DNA of 64,000 bases from Atrichornis clamosus (GCA_013400975.1 WBMZ01014167.1:62001-126000); one strand, 5' to 3'. Shown: positions 39,181 through 61,374, numbered from the stretch's first letter. Made by a program: numbers and translations. Notes: a model not told the origin generated them from the letters alone.

Positions 39181-41892
39181 AAAAACTCTGATGTTTCAGG
39201 AATATAGCTACACCAAACACAGACATTTTGATCTCTAAAGTTTCCCACTGAGCAACAGGCTATGCATGAAAAAATGACATATAATTGCACACAAAATATT
39301 TTTTTTTAAGTTGCTCAAAATACAAATTACTATTTCAGTGAGAATTCAAGTGGAAGCAAGTTATATTCACACACTTAAATTTTGAGTTTGTTTGGGTTTT
39401 TTAATGGGAGATTACACCACAATTTCCTCACTATTTTCTCCATGGACAAACAAGAGTCTGTGGGATCCCAGAATCGGTATTTCCATATTACACATGAAGT
39501 GTGAGAATCACTGAAGTGTCTATGTGCCTCAGTCTACCAGAAGAGAACACGGTTAAGGATGGTTGTGTCTTGGTTTTTTCTGCAGTTGGAGGGAGTTTTT
39601 TTCTCCTGAGAATGACTGCTTACTAAAAACTGCACTGAGGTCATCAAGTATGCTATCATCGAGTTGGAAACTTATCAAGATGACATATGTTTTTTGAGAG
39701 TCTTCATAGAGAAGGCTACTTTTGCAAGTAACAGAAATCCAAACAAAACCTTATTAACCTACCTTTAAAATATTTGTCTAATCACTAAACACACAAGGAG
39801 CCTACCTGTATTTTTAAAATAATGAAAGCAGGTGATGCAGTTGACTGAAAGCAAGTTAAAGGGAGTTATTTAACTTTTATTTCTGGAAAAGAGATATTTG
39901 ATATTCATCTGCCCCAGCTTTTCCAGGAGTTTCCTCAAACAGTACCAAACATACTCATATTAGGGCTGAAATAGAGGCCACTAGTTGAAAACAGAATCTT
40001 GTTTCTTATAGCCAAATATTTTTCAAAAACAGTAAGAACAAGTCAACACATTTGTAGTCATGTTTACACAGAGATATCTAAATAAAAATAGATATGTTTC
40101 AGTTGAAAACTACACATATTTCCATAGTAAAACCTCGTAGGAAAAGTACATTTAAATATTTTTTTAAAGTTTTCTAAGAAAAAAACTATTCAAATAAGCA
40201 TTTATTAATTATTCAAATGAGCATTTTTTATTTCTTGGTTTAATACTGTTATTACCATTAACTGCATTAAACAAGCAACTTCACGTGTAGTGATATTGTG
40301 TAATATCAATGTCCAAATCTCATGTTGGCTACGTTAGAATGCAGTGTGCACTTTCTCAATGAATTATATTAAAGGGCTTAGGAAAAGCTGTTTCAGAAAG
40401 GAACAAAGGAACGAACAGCTTAGCAGAATCAATTTTTCCATGTAGTTTGTTTCATGTTTTACTCCTCTTTTTTTTTAAGGAGGAACACTGAACATCACAA
40501 ATTATCAGCTGGCTAACCCTTACTCATCCATTCTGTTTTAGTCAGTGACAAGAGAATACCAAAATATAGGGACAGAAGAAGCTAAATAAAGTCACCCTAC
40601 CATGCTGCATTTCAGTGTGAAAGACACCATCAAAGATACTTCTCTCATTCCATTCAGAACAGCTGCTCTAAGGGTCTTTGTATTTGTTATAGTACAGAAC
40701 ATTTTCTCCATGGAGACAGTGGAATAGGAGTAAATATATTCTTCACATCACTTAAGTGTTTTATTTTACTAATGCAGTTAACTGTACAGAGCACTAAATC
40801 CATCAAGAGGACAAGCTGGTCCTCAGCTGCTCTGCATTCTGTATTGTGCCAATATAAAACTGCACAAAAAATTAGGCCATAAAAGCAACATCAAAAAGAC
40901 AAAAATTGCATTTATCACTGTGGGGCTGATCCTTAAGTCTAAAGAACCATGGTAAGAGCAAACTGATTTTCAAAAATACAGATATCAGGTAGCAAATAAC
41001 ACAATGAACTTCTCTTCAAAAATGTAAGGAAGTTCCTTGTGAAAATGAACACAAAAACACTAAGTGTTCAGTTTTCCAATATCCTAGACATTTTTGTCAC
41101 GATTTTTAAAAAGAGAGATATAGGCTAATATTTCATTTTAAGCACAACTAATCCTACAGACCCCAGTAATAATTTAATTGTATGTTTAGACACCATCTGT
41201 TTAAATGGGGTTTTTTACAAGGTATGCTTAAGTGTACAGATACAAAATGTCTCTAAGTGGAGATATATTCCGAACCTTGCATTAATGAGACCTATATGAG
41301 GTTCTACCAACACAAATCTAGTTGATACACTTGCTATGGAGGCAAAGCTAGAAATCCAAAACTAAAGGAAAACCAGAAGGTCAGATTTAAAATACACTAC
41401 AGGAAACTGAAAAACAATGACTAATGATCAAAATACTTGGAAAGAACCAAACTTGAAGTTCAAGTGAGAATGACTAACTCAAGGATATAAACCAGTATAG
41501 CACAGTGCATGTTTATATTGCACCTACCTAATCAATGCTACAAGGTCCTTTAAAAAAAGAAAATTTAACTCACAGGTGCCATCAGTAGAGATGAGTCTGG
41601 CAAATGCAGAGATAAATACTACTAATTGCTAGGTATCTTGTCCATCTATACACAAAAACAATATTGTAATAATGACTTTGCCTGCTTCGGTTGCAGTCAG
41701 AGTTTTTCAACTATTAGTCACGCACCTAAAAACACCCACAGAGTTTCACTGTGAGGAATTACCCCACTTGAAGGCAGCAAGGCAAGGTAACATGCAAAGA
41801 ATAAGGTATTTAAGTCACCAGAATTCAAATTTCTTCTGCTGAAGGAAGGAGCATATGAGGAGCTAAGAAGTGCATGATTCAAATAAGTCTGT

Positions 41893-41920
41893 GTATACAT
41901 ATATATAAATATATATATTT
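41893..41920. repeat. (TA)n microsatellite
   Basis: Imperfect TA dinucleotide tract (GTATACATATATATAAATATATATATTT). Confidence 0.9.
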
Positions 41921-42889
41921 AGTGACAACTTGCACCAGCCTCCTTGAGGCCTGTAAACAAAAGCTAAACTAATCATGCAGCTGAGCACTTCAATATGAGA
42001 TAACCAACTAGAAGTTTTAATTAGCTTTTCATGAAATCTTATCTGGGCACTATTTTTATGGAAGAAATTCCTGAAAACTCAGCACTGTTACTCTATACAG
42101 CTTGAGTAATCCCAGCGTTTCAGACAGTGAGGAGTCTTCATGCCCCAAGACTCCTCACATAATTTTTCTTTATAAAGTCCTGGTTGAAATAACCATGTCA
42201 ATTAAATTTTGTCACAAGGAATAACTACAGGCAAAGTATCTATTTCTGAAAAATTAGCCTAAGAGTCATCATTTGGCCAGTTTTCAAGGTGCCTTCAGAG
42301 TGCCTCTTGCTTCCAACAGAGGCAGTTAAGGATACTGTCTCTGAAGGAATATGGTCCTGAAACACATTTCCAGACTGAAGTCTCTACCAGACTCAGACGG
42401 TTTCAAGAGCTTCAGCAAACACATGTGGCTTTCCAGAGAAAAGTGGCATATTTATATTACTTTACAGTTTGCCACAGTGTTTCTTACCTACCTGGTTTTG
42501 AACATGTAATTCAAAGATACTCGTATCTATAACCTCAAACAACCAACCAATAAAAAAAAGCCTCTTAGCTGACTGCGATCTAAGTCTCTACTTAAAAAAG
42601 AACAAAAGCACTCAAGACCCAGCAGTGTATAATTATTGTCTCAAGTTCTGTGTAACTAGCAGTTCCTCCAGAAACAACTTTGGAAAAAAAAAAATACAAC
42701 ACTCCACAGTTTAAAACCGAAATGGTTTTTTTGCACATATTCAACTGGTAACACAAAGCTACAATGTCAATTTACATATTCTTCTTTTTTTTGCATTATT
42801 GTTCCACTGTACAAGGTTTTTTTGTTCTTGCAGCCTCCTTTTCCTATTTGAACTGTCAAAGAACCAGAAAAGATAGAAAATCCATGATT

Positions 42890-50663
<7,774 letters not shown>

Positions 50664-51510
50664 ATAGAATAGAATCGAATCTCTGCCCCAATAGCTTAAT
50701 GTCAAGGAATAATTCAGATAGGAAGGGACCTCAGGACATCCCAGAATTGGACATGGACCGTGCTGAGCAGAGGGTGGTGGTCCTTTCCTTCGCCTCCTGG
50801 ATGTGTCCTGCTGACCGAGCACAGGACACTGCCAAGGTGCAGGGCTGGCTCTGGCCCACTCACTGTCCACAGCTCCAGCCTGTGGCACTGCATGGGACTC
50901 CTTCTTTCCTGGTGCAACTGTTAACCCAACACTGCCAAGTTCACCACAAAACCACGTCCCTAAGTGACACATCTACACGTCTTTTATACACCTCCAGGGA
51001 TGGTGACTCTAACACTCCTCTGGGCAGCCTGTTTCAGTGCTTGATAACCCTTTCCAAAGATCCAATCTAAATCCCCCCTGGTGCAACTTGAGGACATTTC
51101 TCCCCATCTCATTACTTGTTACTTGGGAAACAGGCAGACCCCTATTTTGCTACCATCTACTTTCAGGGAGCTGTAGAGAGCATTAAGGTCTCCCCTGAGC
51201 CTCCTTTTCTCCAGGCTAAACTCCCAGCTCCCTCAGCTGCTCCTAAGATTTGTGCTCCAGACCCTTCACCAGCTCTCTCGCCCTTCTCTGGACACTCTCC
51301 AGCACCTCAATGTCCTTCTTGTAGTGAGGGGCCCAAAGCTGGACACGGCAGTTGAGGTGTGGCCTCACCAGTGCCAAGTACGGGGGACAGTCACGGCCCC
51401 GGTCCTGCTGGTCACACTATTGCTGGTACAAGCCAGGCCATTGGCCTTCTTGGCCAGCTGGGCACACGCTGGCTCATGGCCAGCCTGGCCTGGGTCCTGG
51501 GATTCTGGCT
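50664..51510 (-). mobile_element. CR1 LINE 3' fragment, composite or interrupted
   Basis: Read on the minus strand, 50915-51510 encodes a decayed C-terminal ORF2 (Leu-rich LRELG-like region, WAP motif near 51330) and then a 3' region including the complement of GTTAACCCAACACTGCCAAG, shared with the plus-strand CR1 at about 25.15 kb. A normal tail should follow at once. Instead about 165 bp of non-matching GC-rich sequence (50747-50914) separates it from a tail-like segment at 50664-50746 (AATAGAATAGAATCGAAT; AGGAAGGGACCTCAGGACAT). It is either two CR1 fragments side by side or one element with an insertion. Confidence 0.88.
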
Positions 51511-54340
51511 ACATTTCACATGTTTCCTGGCAGCCTATTCCAAAAATATTGCAGTGAAAACATTGCTCACTGTCAAAACTAATGGCTTTATGACATTCCT
51601 TCACAGCACACAGCCCTCTAACCACTAGGAGGTGCCACCACCAAAGGGCAGGTCCAGGCCAACGCCTGGACTCTGATAACAGCACCAAGTCAGGCAGCCA
51701 CAAAAAAAGGAAAAGTCCTTTTGTGCTGCCACTAGAATGCATGTGGCAATCAAATTTGAGAATTATTAAATGAAGAATAAAGCTTTACATTTAGCTATGA
51801 AAGATTTAACACACTTTCACAATGACTGCTGATAGTTTATCCTGTGAACAACTCTGTTGTGTTTGCTAACGGGAAAAAGTTAAATATTTGAGAAAAACAT
51901 ATTGAGTGGAAGGATACTGCATCTCTAAACTCCATTATATCCATGCTGTGAGAACTAAATAACACTGTTCTGCCCAAACTGCAAAATAAAGCTTTTACGA
52001 AGGATTTATTTCAATGTAAAACAGTTCAAGGCATCTATCAAAGCACTGCCACAAACTCCAGCTCTGTTAAGTCCACAAGTAAGGTAAGATAAATGTGCCC
52101 TTTTCAGATTATTTTGCTGTAACACAGATCTTACTACATAATCTGCATCTAAATACAACAAATAATGCAACAGAATTGTTTCTTGATTACAATTTGTAAT
52201 TATTAACTTCAGATGACAGATAAGAATTACAGTAATCAAATCCATAGCTCATAAATATGTAATGAAAAGTACTGGGTATAATGGTGCACAATCTTGTATG
52301 CAGGGATTTAGAATCTGGGCAACAATGATGAAGAAATGCAGAACATCTCAGGATTGCAGCCTGACAATTGAACCATAAGTGAATTTGATGAAAGAAGTGC
52401 TTTCTGTTTCTTCCAAGAGCTTATTTACCCTCACCCATCATTGCAGCATTGCTTAGATTTAAGCAGTTCATTGTTTTCTTTCAGGCACCACAACAGCTCT
52501 TCAAATACAGTACTAGATTTAGACTGGAATAATGGGGTTTACTGGAATTACCAACCACACGTATGTCTGCACATACAGGCCTGTATGTTGCAGACCAAGA
52601 CATGTATCCCTGGTAGGTGCTGATTAAACAAAAAGTGAGGTTGGTAAAATGCTTCAAGATAAGATTTGAGGGTAGAAATACAGTTGTCTACCCAAGTGAC
52701 ATCCAGCATGGCATGAAGAGCCTAAATTATTACAGAAATGTACTTGAAATAAGATGTTCATTTGGTGGCCATTAATATTAAGTGCCATGAAAGATAGAAA
52801 CAACCTGTTTTGATATATGTTCCCAAGCAGCACAGTCAATTAATTGTGCAGGATGTGAACTCTAAACAATGATTAATATACCAAGAGTTGCAAAACCATT
52901 ATGACATACAGGGCCTCACACTTCCAACACACTGTAATTATGAAGTCAAGACAAAATATGAAATACCACACTCTGTCCTCATGGCTGTATTATTCCTCAG
53001 GAAACTTCAAATTCAAGACTTGGTGGATAGGACTTTGCAATATAAACAGCTTTGCTGAACCACATGGAAGGAATGCACAAGTTACGTGAACCACAGAAAA
53101 ATTTATCTCAGTTAAGGTCAGCAATGATATCTTACATTTTTTATAGGATTTAGAGTTTTAGCATCCCAGGTGCTTTACTCTCTCCTGCCACCCTGTCAGC
53201 CATGCACAGGGGCACCCATGAGATCTCCCTGCCCCCTCTGCAGTTGCTGCAAGTGGGGTGCACGTGGGAAGAGATCCCCACACTCCCTGCACCACAGCAC
53301 GCACTGGCAGCAGGTTGCTTGGGCACTGCCTGCTGCCTACACAGCAATTCCCTGTCTGGTTTAGAGGTGAAGCAATGTGTCACCTATGGCTGCTGGAGCA
53401 AGCTGGCAAATGGAACAAAGAAAGTGACAAACTAACATACACTGAGAAACATCTACAGATAACACAGGGTCCTAGGGTCCAGAATAAACACATGGAGCAT
53501 TTCTAATGATTTGTGTTGCAGGAAAACCCTGCTAAGATGAATGGGGGACTGAAAGGTTCAGGAGTTTCCACTGTGCTCTGTAAAACTATTCCCAAGACTA
53601 TAACTACATTCCCTTTCTTTGCTCTCCCCTCCTGTGTGCACATTGTAGCTCAGGGACAAAGCTTTCTACATTGCCTAAAAAGGCTGACATGAGGCCAGGC
53701 CCTCCACACACCACCCCTGCTCCACCTCGCCTGTAGGAGACACCCCTGGAGTGTCTGTGTTTAACACTCTCCTGTACACACAAGCAGGTACCTCCAAGAC
53801 AAACCCACCAAGGAAAACTGGTTTCCAGTAAGCATCTGCAAAAGCAATGTGGAAATTATCATGGTATCATGTTAATTTATCTCTTAAATACTTTTCAAGA
53901 TATTTTAACCAAAGCAAGCCTTATTTTCTTCTCCAGGGAACAATTTGCAGCAATAATATTTAGCTATTACTTTTCCAAATTGCTCAATCTTTTTTGAAAG
54001 AGCGTAATTTCAATTCCTTCTAGTGGCACTGATTTAAGCGTGCAGTCACTCATTTCTAAACATGCCTAATGCTTTTCTGAAACTTTGAGAACAATCACTA
54101 TATAAAATCAACTACTATAATCATGCTTATTTTATAAGGTTAAATAAAACAGATCTGCCATTCTCTGAATTCAAGGTTCTGATTGCTGCTAACCCAGGGC
54201 AGGGACTGCAGTGCAGCACTCTATGTTAGTGTGAAGGAGAAGAAGTACCTTAAAACTAAACTTCTAAAAACAGTAGTCTCAAGGACTATTCGTTTTGTTT
54301 TCAAATGTGTTTATTACTTCTGAAGATAAATATTTTTGTC

Positions 54341-54355
54341 TTTTTTTTTTTTTTT
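54341..54355. repeat. poly(T) tract
   Basis: Fifteen T residues within AT-rich intron 1. No adjacent retrocopy was recognised on the minus strand. Confidence 0.9.
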
Positions 54356-55933
54356 AAATTGACCTTAAGGCCTTAGGTTCACCATGGCTATGCTTCTACT
54401 GACTGACCATGCTGCTGGGCATTACTATGTTTAAGATGAAAAGCAACTAGCGTCATACCTGGCTGGAGACCTCATCAGGAAAATAAAGTCAGAACTAATA
54501 CTAGCTGGTACCAACTCCACATTTTACCTTTCCTGCTCTTTTAATTTACATCCATGTTTTGTTCGGAGATCATCAGTAACAGTTGCTCCTCACAATCTGC
54601 AGTAATTCTCTTTTTCAAATCAATAACTAAGACTAGGTCTGGTTTAAGCCTGAGGCTAGCCCCAGTTAAAGCAGAATCCCACTGCCACACCCTAGTAGTC
54701 AAGAGAGCCCAAAACAGGAAAACTCTAACACAGGAAAACTCCTTTCCCTGAATCCTCACCTTACTCATTACTTAATGAGGACTCTTTTCATTTTCAAACT
54801 CCTCCGTCAATGTCATTTCCAGTTCCAGAATTTGGTATAAATACAAAAAAATCCCCTGCCAGCAGCACCACCCTCCTCTTCCTCTGGCTTCTCAAATCTC
54901 ACTCTTCTCCACCATCACCTACATCTGCTTATGACTCACCATCACTTCCATACCTGGCCAGCAGTAGAAAATAGAGACCATTCCAAGATGTTAAAACAAA
55001 CACAGATGACAACTATTGGAAAAAACTTACTTAAGTGCGTGCCCCTTCCATTTAGCACAGCAGTATTCCTTCCAGCTGATATTGCAATACCCTCACAGAT
55101 CTGACTGCATTAGCACCCATCAACATAAGCAAAGCTTGCCAAGTTAAGCCCCGAAAATGAATCCACTAATGCAGGAAGATGGGGATCAGCAATAAAAACC
55201 TCCTTTTACTTCCTCAGTTATCATTTCCCTTGTCATCTCCAGCAATAGGGAGCAGCTAAAAGCAGCACATTGAACTCTAACCCATTACACATCTTTCAAA
55301 ATCGCTTAAATCTCTAACAGCATGTCTGCACTAGTCAAAATTAAAGCAGAAGACTTTATTAAGAGTCTAGCAAAACCAGCTAGTCTTCTTGACCAGAAAA
55401 GAAGGCAATAAAAAATAACTATTAAAATCGGTGAAGCAATGCCAAGCCCTATTTTGAACAAGAGGTAAATCTTCAAGTCTTTTCAGCTGAGTTGTGAGTA
55501 TAATACATACGAAATTGTGAAAACTGCTTAATTTTTTGAGCTCAGGGCACTGCAATTTGCATCTCTGGAAGTTTTGCTTAATACAGGAATGATATGACAC
55601 TGGTGTTTTCAGTCATAACTTATACTGTGGTCTAAATCAGAAATTCCCATCTTTGGAACAAGTCAACTTTGACAGAAGATACAGAGAAATTACTGCAATT
55701 GCACACACAGGGACAATGTTAGAAATATATTCAAACGTGCCATAATATTCCACCTAGAATTATACCTTTAAGCCTGAAAAAAGCCAAGTAATTATCTTTC
55801 TTCTCTTCTGCTAGACAAATGAGAGAGTATCCTCTTAGTCAAACCTGAGTTTGAAACCTCTAGTTTCTAGTTCTTTATGTGCTTTCAGAACTTTATTGAA
55901 AATGTTTTCACTTTAACAGCTTAATAATATTGT

Positions 55934-55949
55934 ATACACACACACACAT
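55934..55949. repeat. (CA)n microsatellite
   Basis: Short TACACACACACACATA tract in intron 1. Confidence 0.9.
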
Positions 55950-56820
55950 ATACACAGAATCTAAGAATTATTCATAACTAATGCAAAAGTAAGTTTCACA
56001 CAAGATTGATTACAAACCAAGAAAAATAGAAAAATCTTATTATTCATTTAGGTACAGCTCATCTGTTCACAGAAAAGTAGTATTTTTTAAAGTACTGCAA
56101 CTTCTATTTTCTGTAATTAACTCCTGTAAAACACATACAAAATACTTGAGACCAAGAAGAACAAGCACCAAACCCTGTCTAATAAGCTGTAGAAAAAAAC
56201 CCCAGTTTCTTCGAAACTGCACAACTTTTCTTTCAGAAAACCTGTTTACATTATTCACCTGAGATCTCTCCAATGCGTTCCCCACCAAAGTGCAGAAAGA
56301 AGAAGACACTCGTATCTCCTGCTAGCTTTGAATGATCAGGGCATAACCAAGGCTGTTGGTAGGTACAAGGAGATAGTGTCTTAAACTCCACTAAAGAGAA
56401 AAATCTGCTTGTTTTTTGTAACGTAGAACAAAAAGAAAAGACCTTGATGAATAGAAAGAGACTAAAATATGGCACCTTTTTGACTAGTTTAGAAAATGGT
56501 CTAGATAGCATACACTAACTCCCCAGCCTGTACTGCATCAAGTCAACCAAAATTTTAAACATTTCATCTAACCACAAGGCTCCATCCATGCATTTTTGCA
56601 AAACACTTCAAATAAATTAACTTTGCAAGTTTTCCGCTAGCAACCAACAGGCCTGTGTTTCGTCTCCTCTTCTATATTAATAGCAATAGCACTGTTAACA
56701 ATACAATGAAAGTTTCAATAACTGGAAGAAAAATATATTTTTTAAAATCCTTCATAATTTTTTTTAATATTGATATGTCTGGACTAAGAGAAGCTTGCAA
56801 GCATCAAAATAACAATCTTG

Positions 56821-56840
56821 TATGTATATATATATACACA
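56821..56840. repeat. (TA)n/(CA)n microsatellite
   Basis: TATGTATATATATATACACA, with related CACCC sequence after it. Confidence 0.9.
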
Positions 56841-59285
56841 CCCACTCTTGTATATGAAATCCACTCTCCAGTTCTCAAAGCCAAAAATACTGTTCTTGAA
56901 GAAGTCTACCACAGAAAATTTTTGTGTATGGATTCTCAGATTGCTGTTGTGCTCTGTGTACTCTACTTTGATTCAGAAGAATAATTATGTATGCTTACAC
57001 AATTGAAAATACTAAGTAAAATTACAAAATTTCCAAGACCCTGAAATGCATTTTCATTTTCCAGGAGTGGCAGGCCTTGCTTTCTAATGGAGAATTCCTC
57101 AGCTTGGCAGAAAGTGTTACAGCTTCTTTTTCCTAGAGGAAAGTAACTCCCAGCCATGTACAGACCAAAGCCCCAGCATCCACGGGCAAACAACTGCACA
57201 CACAAATTGTTTACACACAGCACCTATATCATCACCTGGGCACTGAGCTGCTCCATCACTGCACCAGACAGGCTGCTGGGAGAATTCCCAGGGAAGATCC
57301 TAGTCTATATATAGTGTTCAGATACAGAGAGGTCATGAACTTTCATTGGTTAAGACACAGAGCGAGATCTATCAGCTGCATGTGAGTGATGAAGCCAGCC
57401 GTGGGCCTCTGCTGTCCTCCAAATAGGCAGCACTTCCAACTCAGAGACCTGAACTCCTTTAAAACTAAGGCAGGGAATCAAAGTTTTGTTGGATTTTTAT
57501 GCATCAGTGGGGAAGAAAAGGGAGAGGCACGAAACCTATTTGTTTAGCCCTCAATTTAAAAACCAGGCTGTTTATACGAGTAGATGTAATAAATCCCATG
57601 ACTATAAGGTATATGAGGGGACACATGCATGGACTTCATCAGGAGGTTTGCATCAAACAGTAAGATTTAGCCCTAATAACATTTATTTTTCTGGGTGACT
57701 CATACACCTGCTACTCTTCTGACTTTGTAAAAGGCTGATGTCATTTCACTCTGTTCTTCTACAAAGGTTGCAGGTTGTTACATTAGGAATGCAGTTCCCT
57801 TTCACCTAGGAAGACACAGTACAATGCAAAAATTAACAATAAAGTTAAATTTAGCCATTTGAAAAAAGAGAAATATCTTAGCCAGCTTAGAGATACTAGG
57901 AATCATCCTCACCCTTAGGAGAAAGTTTTCTTAAATGCTAGCTTTGTGAAAACCAAATTTGAAGTTAAAATGTCAGTTTACTCAAAGCTTTTCTTTGATC
58001 CAAAGATTTTCTAGAAAAGACTTCAGTGTCAGTGATTAAGACATCCAGCATCTGGGTTGAAAAAGCTGCAGGTTTGTGGAAAGCTCTGCAGAGTACGACC
58101 TTGCTGCCGGACCTTCCTCCTCCCTCTCCTCCCAGCTGAGCATCTCTGCCCCAAGGAGACTCTCTGAAACAGCCCCCACAGGCATTTCAGGAAGTATTTA
58201 TCACAAAAGCTCTCCCTTCCATTAAAATGTTGCGAGGCAAAAAAAAAAACCAACTTATTTTGACACAACAAAAAATTTGTTCCCTAGCGAGGAACAAATT
58301 ACTATTACTTAAAACCATGGTTGGTTCAAAATTCATTTAGCTTTAGGAAAAAAAAAAGGATAATTTAAACTGCCTTGGACTCAAAAACATTTAGACTTCT
58401 CAAGCTCATCTAAAACATTCTTTTTCGACTATCTACATGAGATGAGATCAAATATAATACTGTGATAGCCAAACAATCTCCTAAAATATAAAGCCAAGGA
58501 AGAAAAATACACATTGTCTTGAACTTGAGTTTTTCATGCTTCCTGTGAGAGGTACAATGTTGTTGCATAACACAATAGAACATACTCAAGCTGTTCTCTG
58601 CACTGTCTGTAAAGTAAGAGTAAAAGCAGAGGTGTATATGCTGATAATTCAGAACAAGCTGTGTCTTCTAAATTAAATCAATTTGAATTAAGCACACTGA
58701 TGTTTTAAAGCAATAATTTATAACCTCATATATAATAAATCTAACACAATTTCTTATACTTTGGATTTTACTTCAGTCTTTCTTGGATAAATGATTTTTT
58801 AAAGAATAAAGAAATTTTAAAATAGACTGCCTTGAAATTTTTAGTAGTTTAGCACTTGGCCTTTGATAAGCTACATGCTTCCTTCAAGGTTCACAGGAAA
58901 AAGGGCATGTTTTCAAAATAACTACTCTTCCAAACACTAAACAAACAAAATTGTGCTTAAGCTTTCATAGTCACGTGTATTCAGAAGACAAATGTTTCAC
59001 TGAAACAATTAAGATCAATATACCAATGACAGATACTAGAAATAGTTCCATAATTAATTACAGCTACATATATTACTCTTCAAACAGAGATATCCAGAAT
59101 GCCAAATTTGGACTTCGGTCACAACTGAAAAGCTGTCTGCATTTTGATTCACACCACCATGATGATCCAACAGGGTAAAAGAAAAAAGTTATTTTTCCTT
59201 TCTTTTTGGGAATCAAGACCAGGTGAGGCTATAGGTAGTTTCTGAAAAATCAGAAGAGAAGCAGAGCTGGGTGGGGTGTGCAGAG

Positions 59286-59386
59286 CACGCCCAGCTCAGC
59301 TCAGGAGCTGCCGGCTGCAGAACTGCAGGGGAGCGGTGCACGGATGGCGCGGTGACGCAGAGGAGAAGCTCCCCGAGATCTCCTCC
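59286..59386. promoter_or_regulatory. small CpG-rich, GC-rich patch
   Basis: About eight CpG occur in 100 bp (CACGCCC, CCGG, GAGCGG, CACGGATGGCGCGGTGACGC, CCCGAG) within an AT-rich intron. TGACGC resembles a CRE/ATF half-site, and CAGCTCAGCTCAGGAGCTG is a partly palindromic stretch beside it. It is too short for a classical CpG island. It could be an intronic enhancer or a minor promoter of PARD3; no TATA box or start site can be assigned. Confidence 0.3.
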
Positions 59387-61339
59387 TCCACCCCAGCTTG
59401 TTACTGACATTACCACAGAAGCCAGAGATTTCAGCAGGAACCAAAGCCCTGCTTTGCCAGAGATGGACCATCTGCTTCAGAAAACTTACAGCTCATAGCT
59501 GATCCAGTTGAAATTATAATGATGTACCTCAGTGGATTTCCTAAAATTCATTTTATTATTTCCAGACAAGACTGTGGACAGAGGCATTCCACAAGTAGGA
59601 GGTGCCTATAAGCTGTCAATGCTAATTTAGCTACTTTTAATTCTGGAACACCCAGCCTATTTTGGTGGAAATTCAATGAAATGAGAAACACTTTCCACTT
59701 CTCTCATGGGAGTGAAGTACAGCCTTCGTGCCTGTTACACTGCTTGCATTATATGGGAGAAGGGCTCTTCTCCTTTGCCTCTCTCTGCCTGGCTGCTTCT
59801 GAAGCCAAAAAAAGAAAATAAAAGGGGACTTCAGACCAGAAATAAACAGTATATACTCTAACCAGCAGTAAAACAATTTTTTGGAAAATTACACAAATCC
59901 CTTAGAGACTCTGGGGCTTTGTCCCACACCAAGAAGGCTTAAGATCTAAATTATATGGATGAAGCATGGGTTAGCTAAGGCAAGCAGGAGGGAGGGCACA
60001 GGATGTAGTTCAATGGATGGTGTCCATCCATCTTTTGAAGATGTGCAGAAGCAGCTCGAAGCACAACACAGAAATGTGCAGGAAAAAGAGAAAAGAAAAC
60101 GGGGGGTGGGAGGGAACCCCTCATTATTAACAGATCTCCATCCTTTAAAAGAAAAACTCAATCATTTCAGCCAAACTCTGGAAAATATAGTTTGTCTTTG
60201 GACTAAAAGTTGCAGTTCAGATTTTCACAGGGCAGCCCAGAAATAGCAGAATAAGCAGTATTGAGTTTTGTGCAATTACCTTGTATTTAGCTTTAGATTA
60301 TTTCAGCCTACATAAGTCTCTCTTGTTTCAGTCTTACAGGCAAAAGGAAAAGGTTATTTGAGACTTCTTTTTCTGACATTCTCTTTTGATTACAGACTAA
60401 ATCCAAAAGAGACTACCCTGAAAGGCCAAGACAAACGTGCAACCACATAATTGGTCTGGCTCAAATGGCACTGAAGTCAGGAGAAAGCGTCCCCAACAAG
60501 AGAGATTCAGCCTGTGCTGAAAGCCACATTAAGCTCTGTTTACTGTTTGCCTGAAAAGCCATATACATATGCTACAAGAATGTTTTGCCAAGCTCGAGCT
60601 GTGATGGTAGATACACTATAAAAAGCCCTAGTCTTCTGCCAAGACATGTGTATAGCACATCTGCATTGTTTTTCTTGCTCACCCTCAGAAAACATTGTAA
60701 CTTGGCATAGAGCATCATGTTTTATTCTAGTGAAATTCTTGCAAGAAGCACTCAGGAATCAAAGTAAATAAATGAAGTTCAGAAATATATTTCATTCCTA
60801 ACCCATGAAATGAGCAAAGAGGGAAATTGTCATTTTGCTATAAAGCAGGTACTGTGCTGTGATACAGGGCAGTTGGCACATATGCATAAATAGTGAAAGC
60901 ATGTCATAATACACAGGATGTCTATACAACAGACAGCTCATTAGTTTATATGACTCCCTCCTTCACCAGATGAGAGCAGATTTGGTTTATGCCAGACAAC
61001 AACTAAAAGAAAACTCTCAGACATATTGCACATGACTTCAAGGAAAGAAGGCATAAATTAAGGCATTTCAGTGTAATATTATTACCAGAAGTTTTGGTCA
61101 GCTACAACATGCAGGACAGAAACAACTGGAGGTCATATAATACATTCCCCAGCATGCCAGTACTGCCAGCCCCTGGGAAAACATCACTGCCAAGATCTGA
61201 GCCACTCATCTGTTCAGTCTTCTTTATACACATTTTTGTTGCTTATTCTGTTCCTGTTTATGTCGAGAAGTGTTTTGATTACTGTAGTTAAATTATTATT
61301 GGAAAATATTTTGTTTTCAAAAAAATAAAATCTAGACTC

Positions 61340-61374
61340 AAATTGCAATTATTGCAATTAATTGCAATTATTTT
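61340..61374. repeat. ATTGCAATTA-type short tandem repeat
   Basis: TTGCAATTA recurs three times with 8-14 bp spacing just before the T-rich start of the 224-codon ORF. Each TTGCAA is palindromic and C/EBP-like. Confidence 0.85.

Larger units (their letters stand above)
34508..42889. other. intronic DNA approaching PARD3 exon 2
   Basis: It contains the plus-strand exon-like segment at 37.55 kb and the motif cluster at 38.96 kb. A pyrimidine-rich block at 35.33-35.66 kb is open in three plus-strand frames at once, a composition effect. No other gene was recognised. Confidence 0.65.
51511..61361. other. intron 1 DNA, no recognised gene
   Basis: Small microsatellites at 55.9 and 56.8 kb, poly(T) at 54.34 kb, a GC-richer part at 53.16-53.38 kb and the CpG patch at 59.3 kb. 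The 95-codon Lys/Gln/Glu-rich ORF at 59.96-60.25 kb has no recognised relative. Confidence 0.65.

Noticed and set aside
59959..60246. 95-codon Lys/Gln/Glu-rich plus-strand ORF, coil-like
   Set aside because: A coiled-coil-like look can come from A/G-rich DNA; no family match and no splice context.
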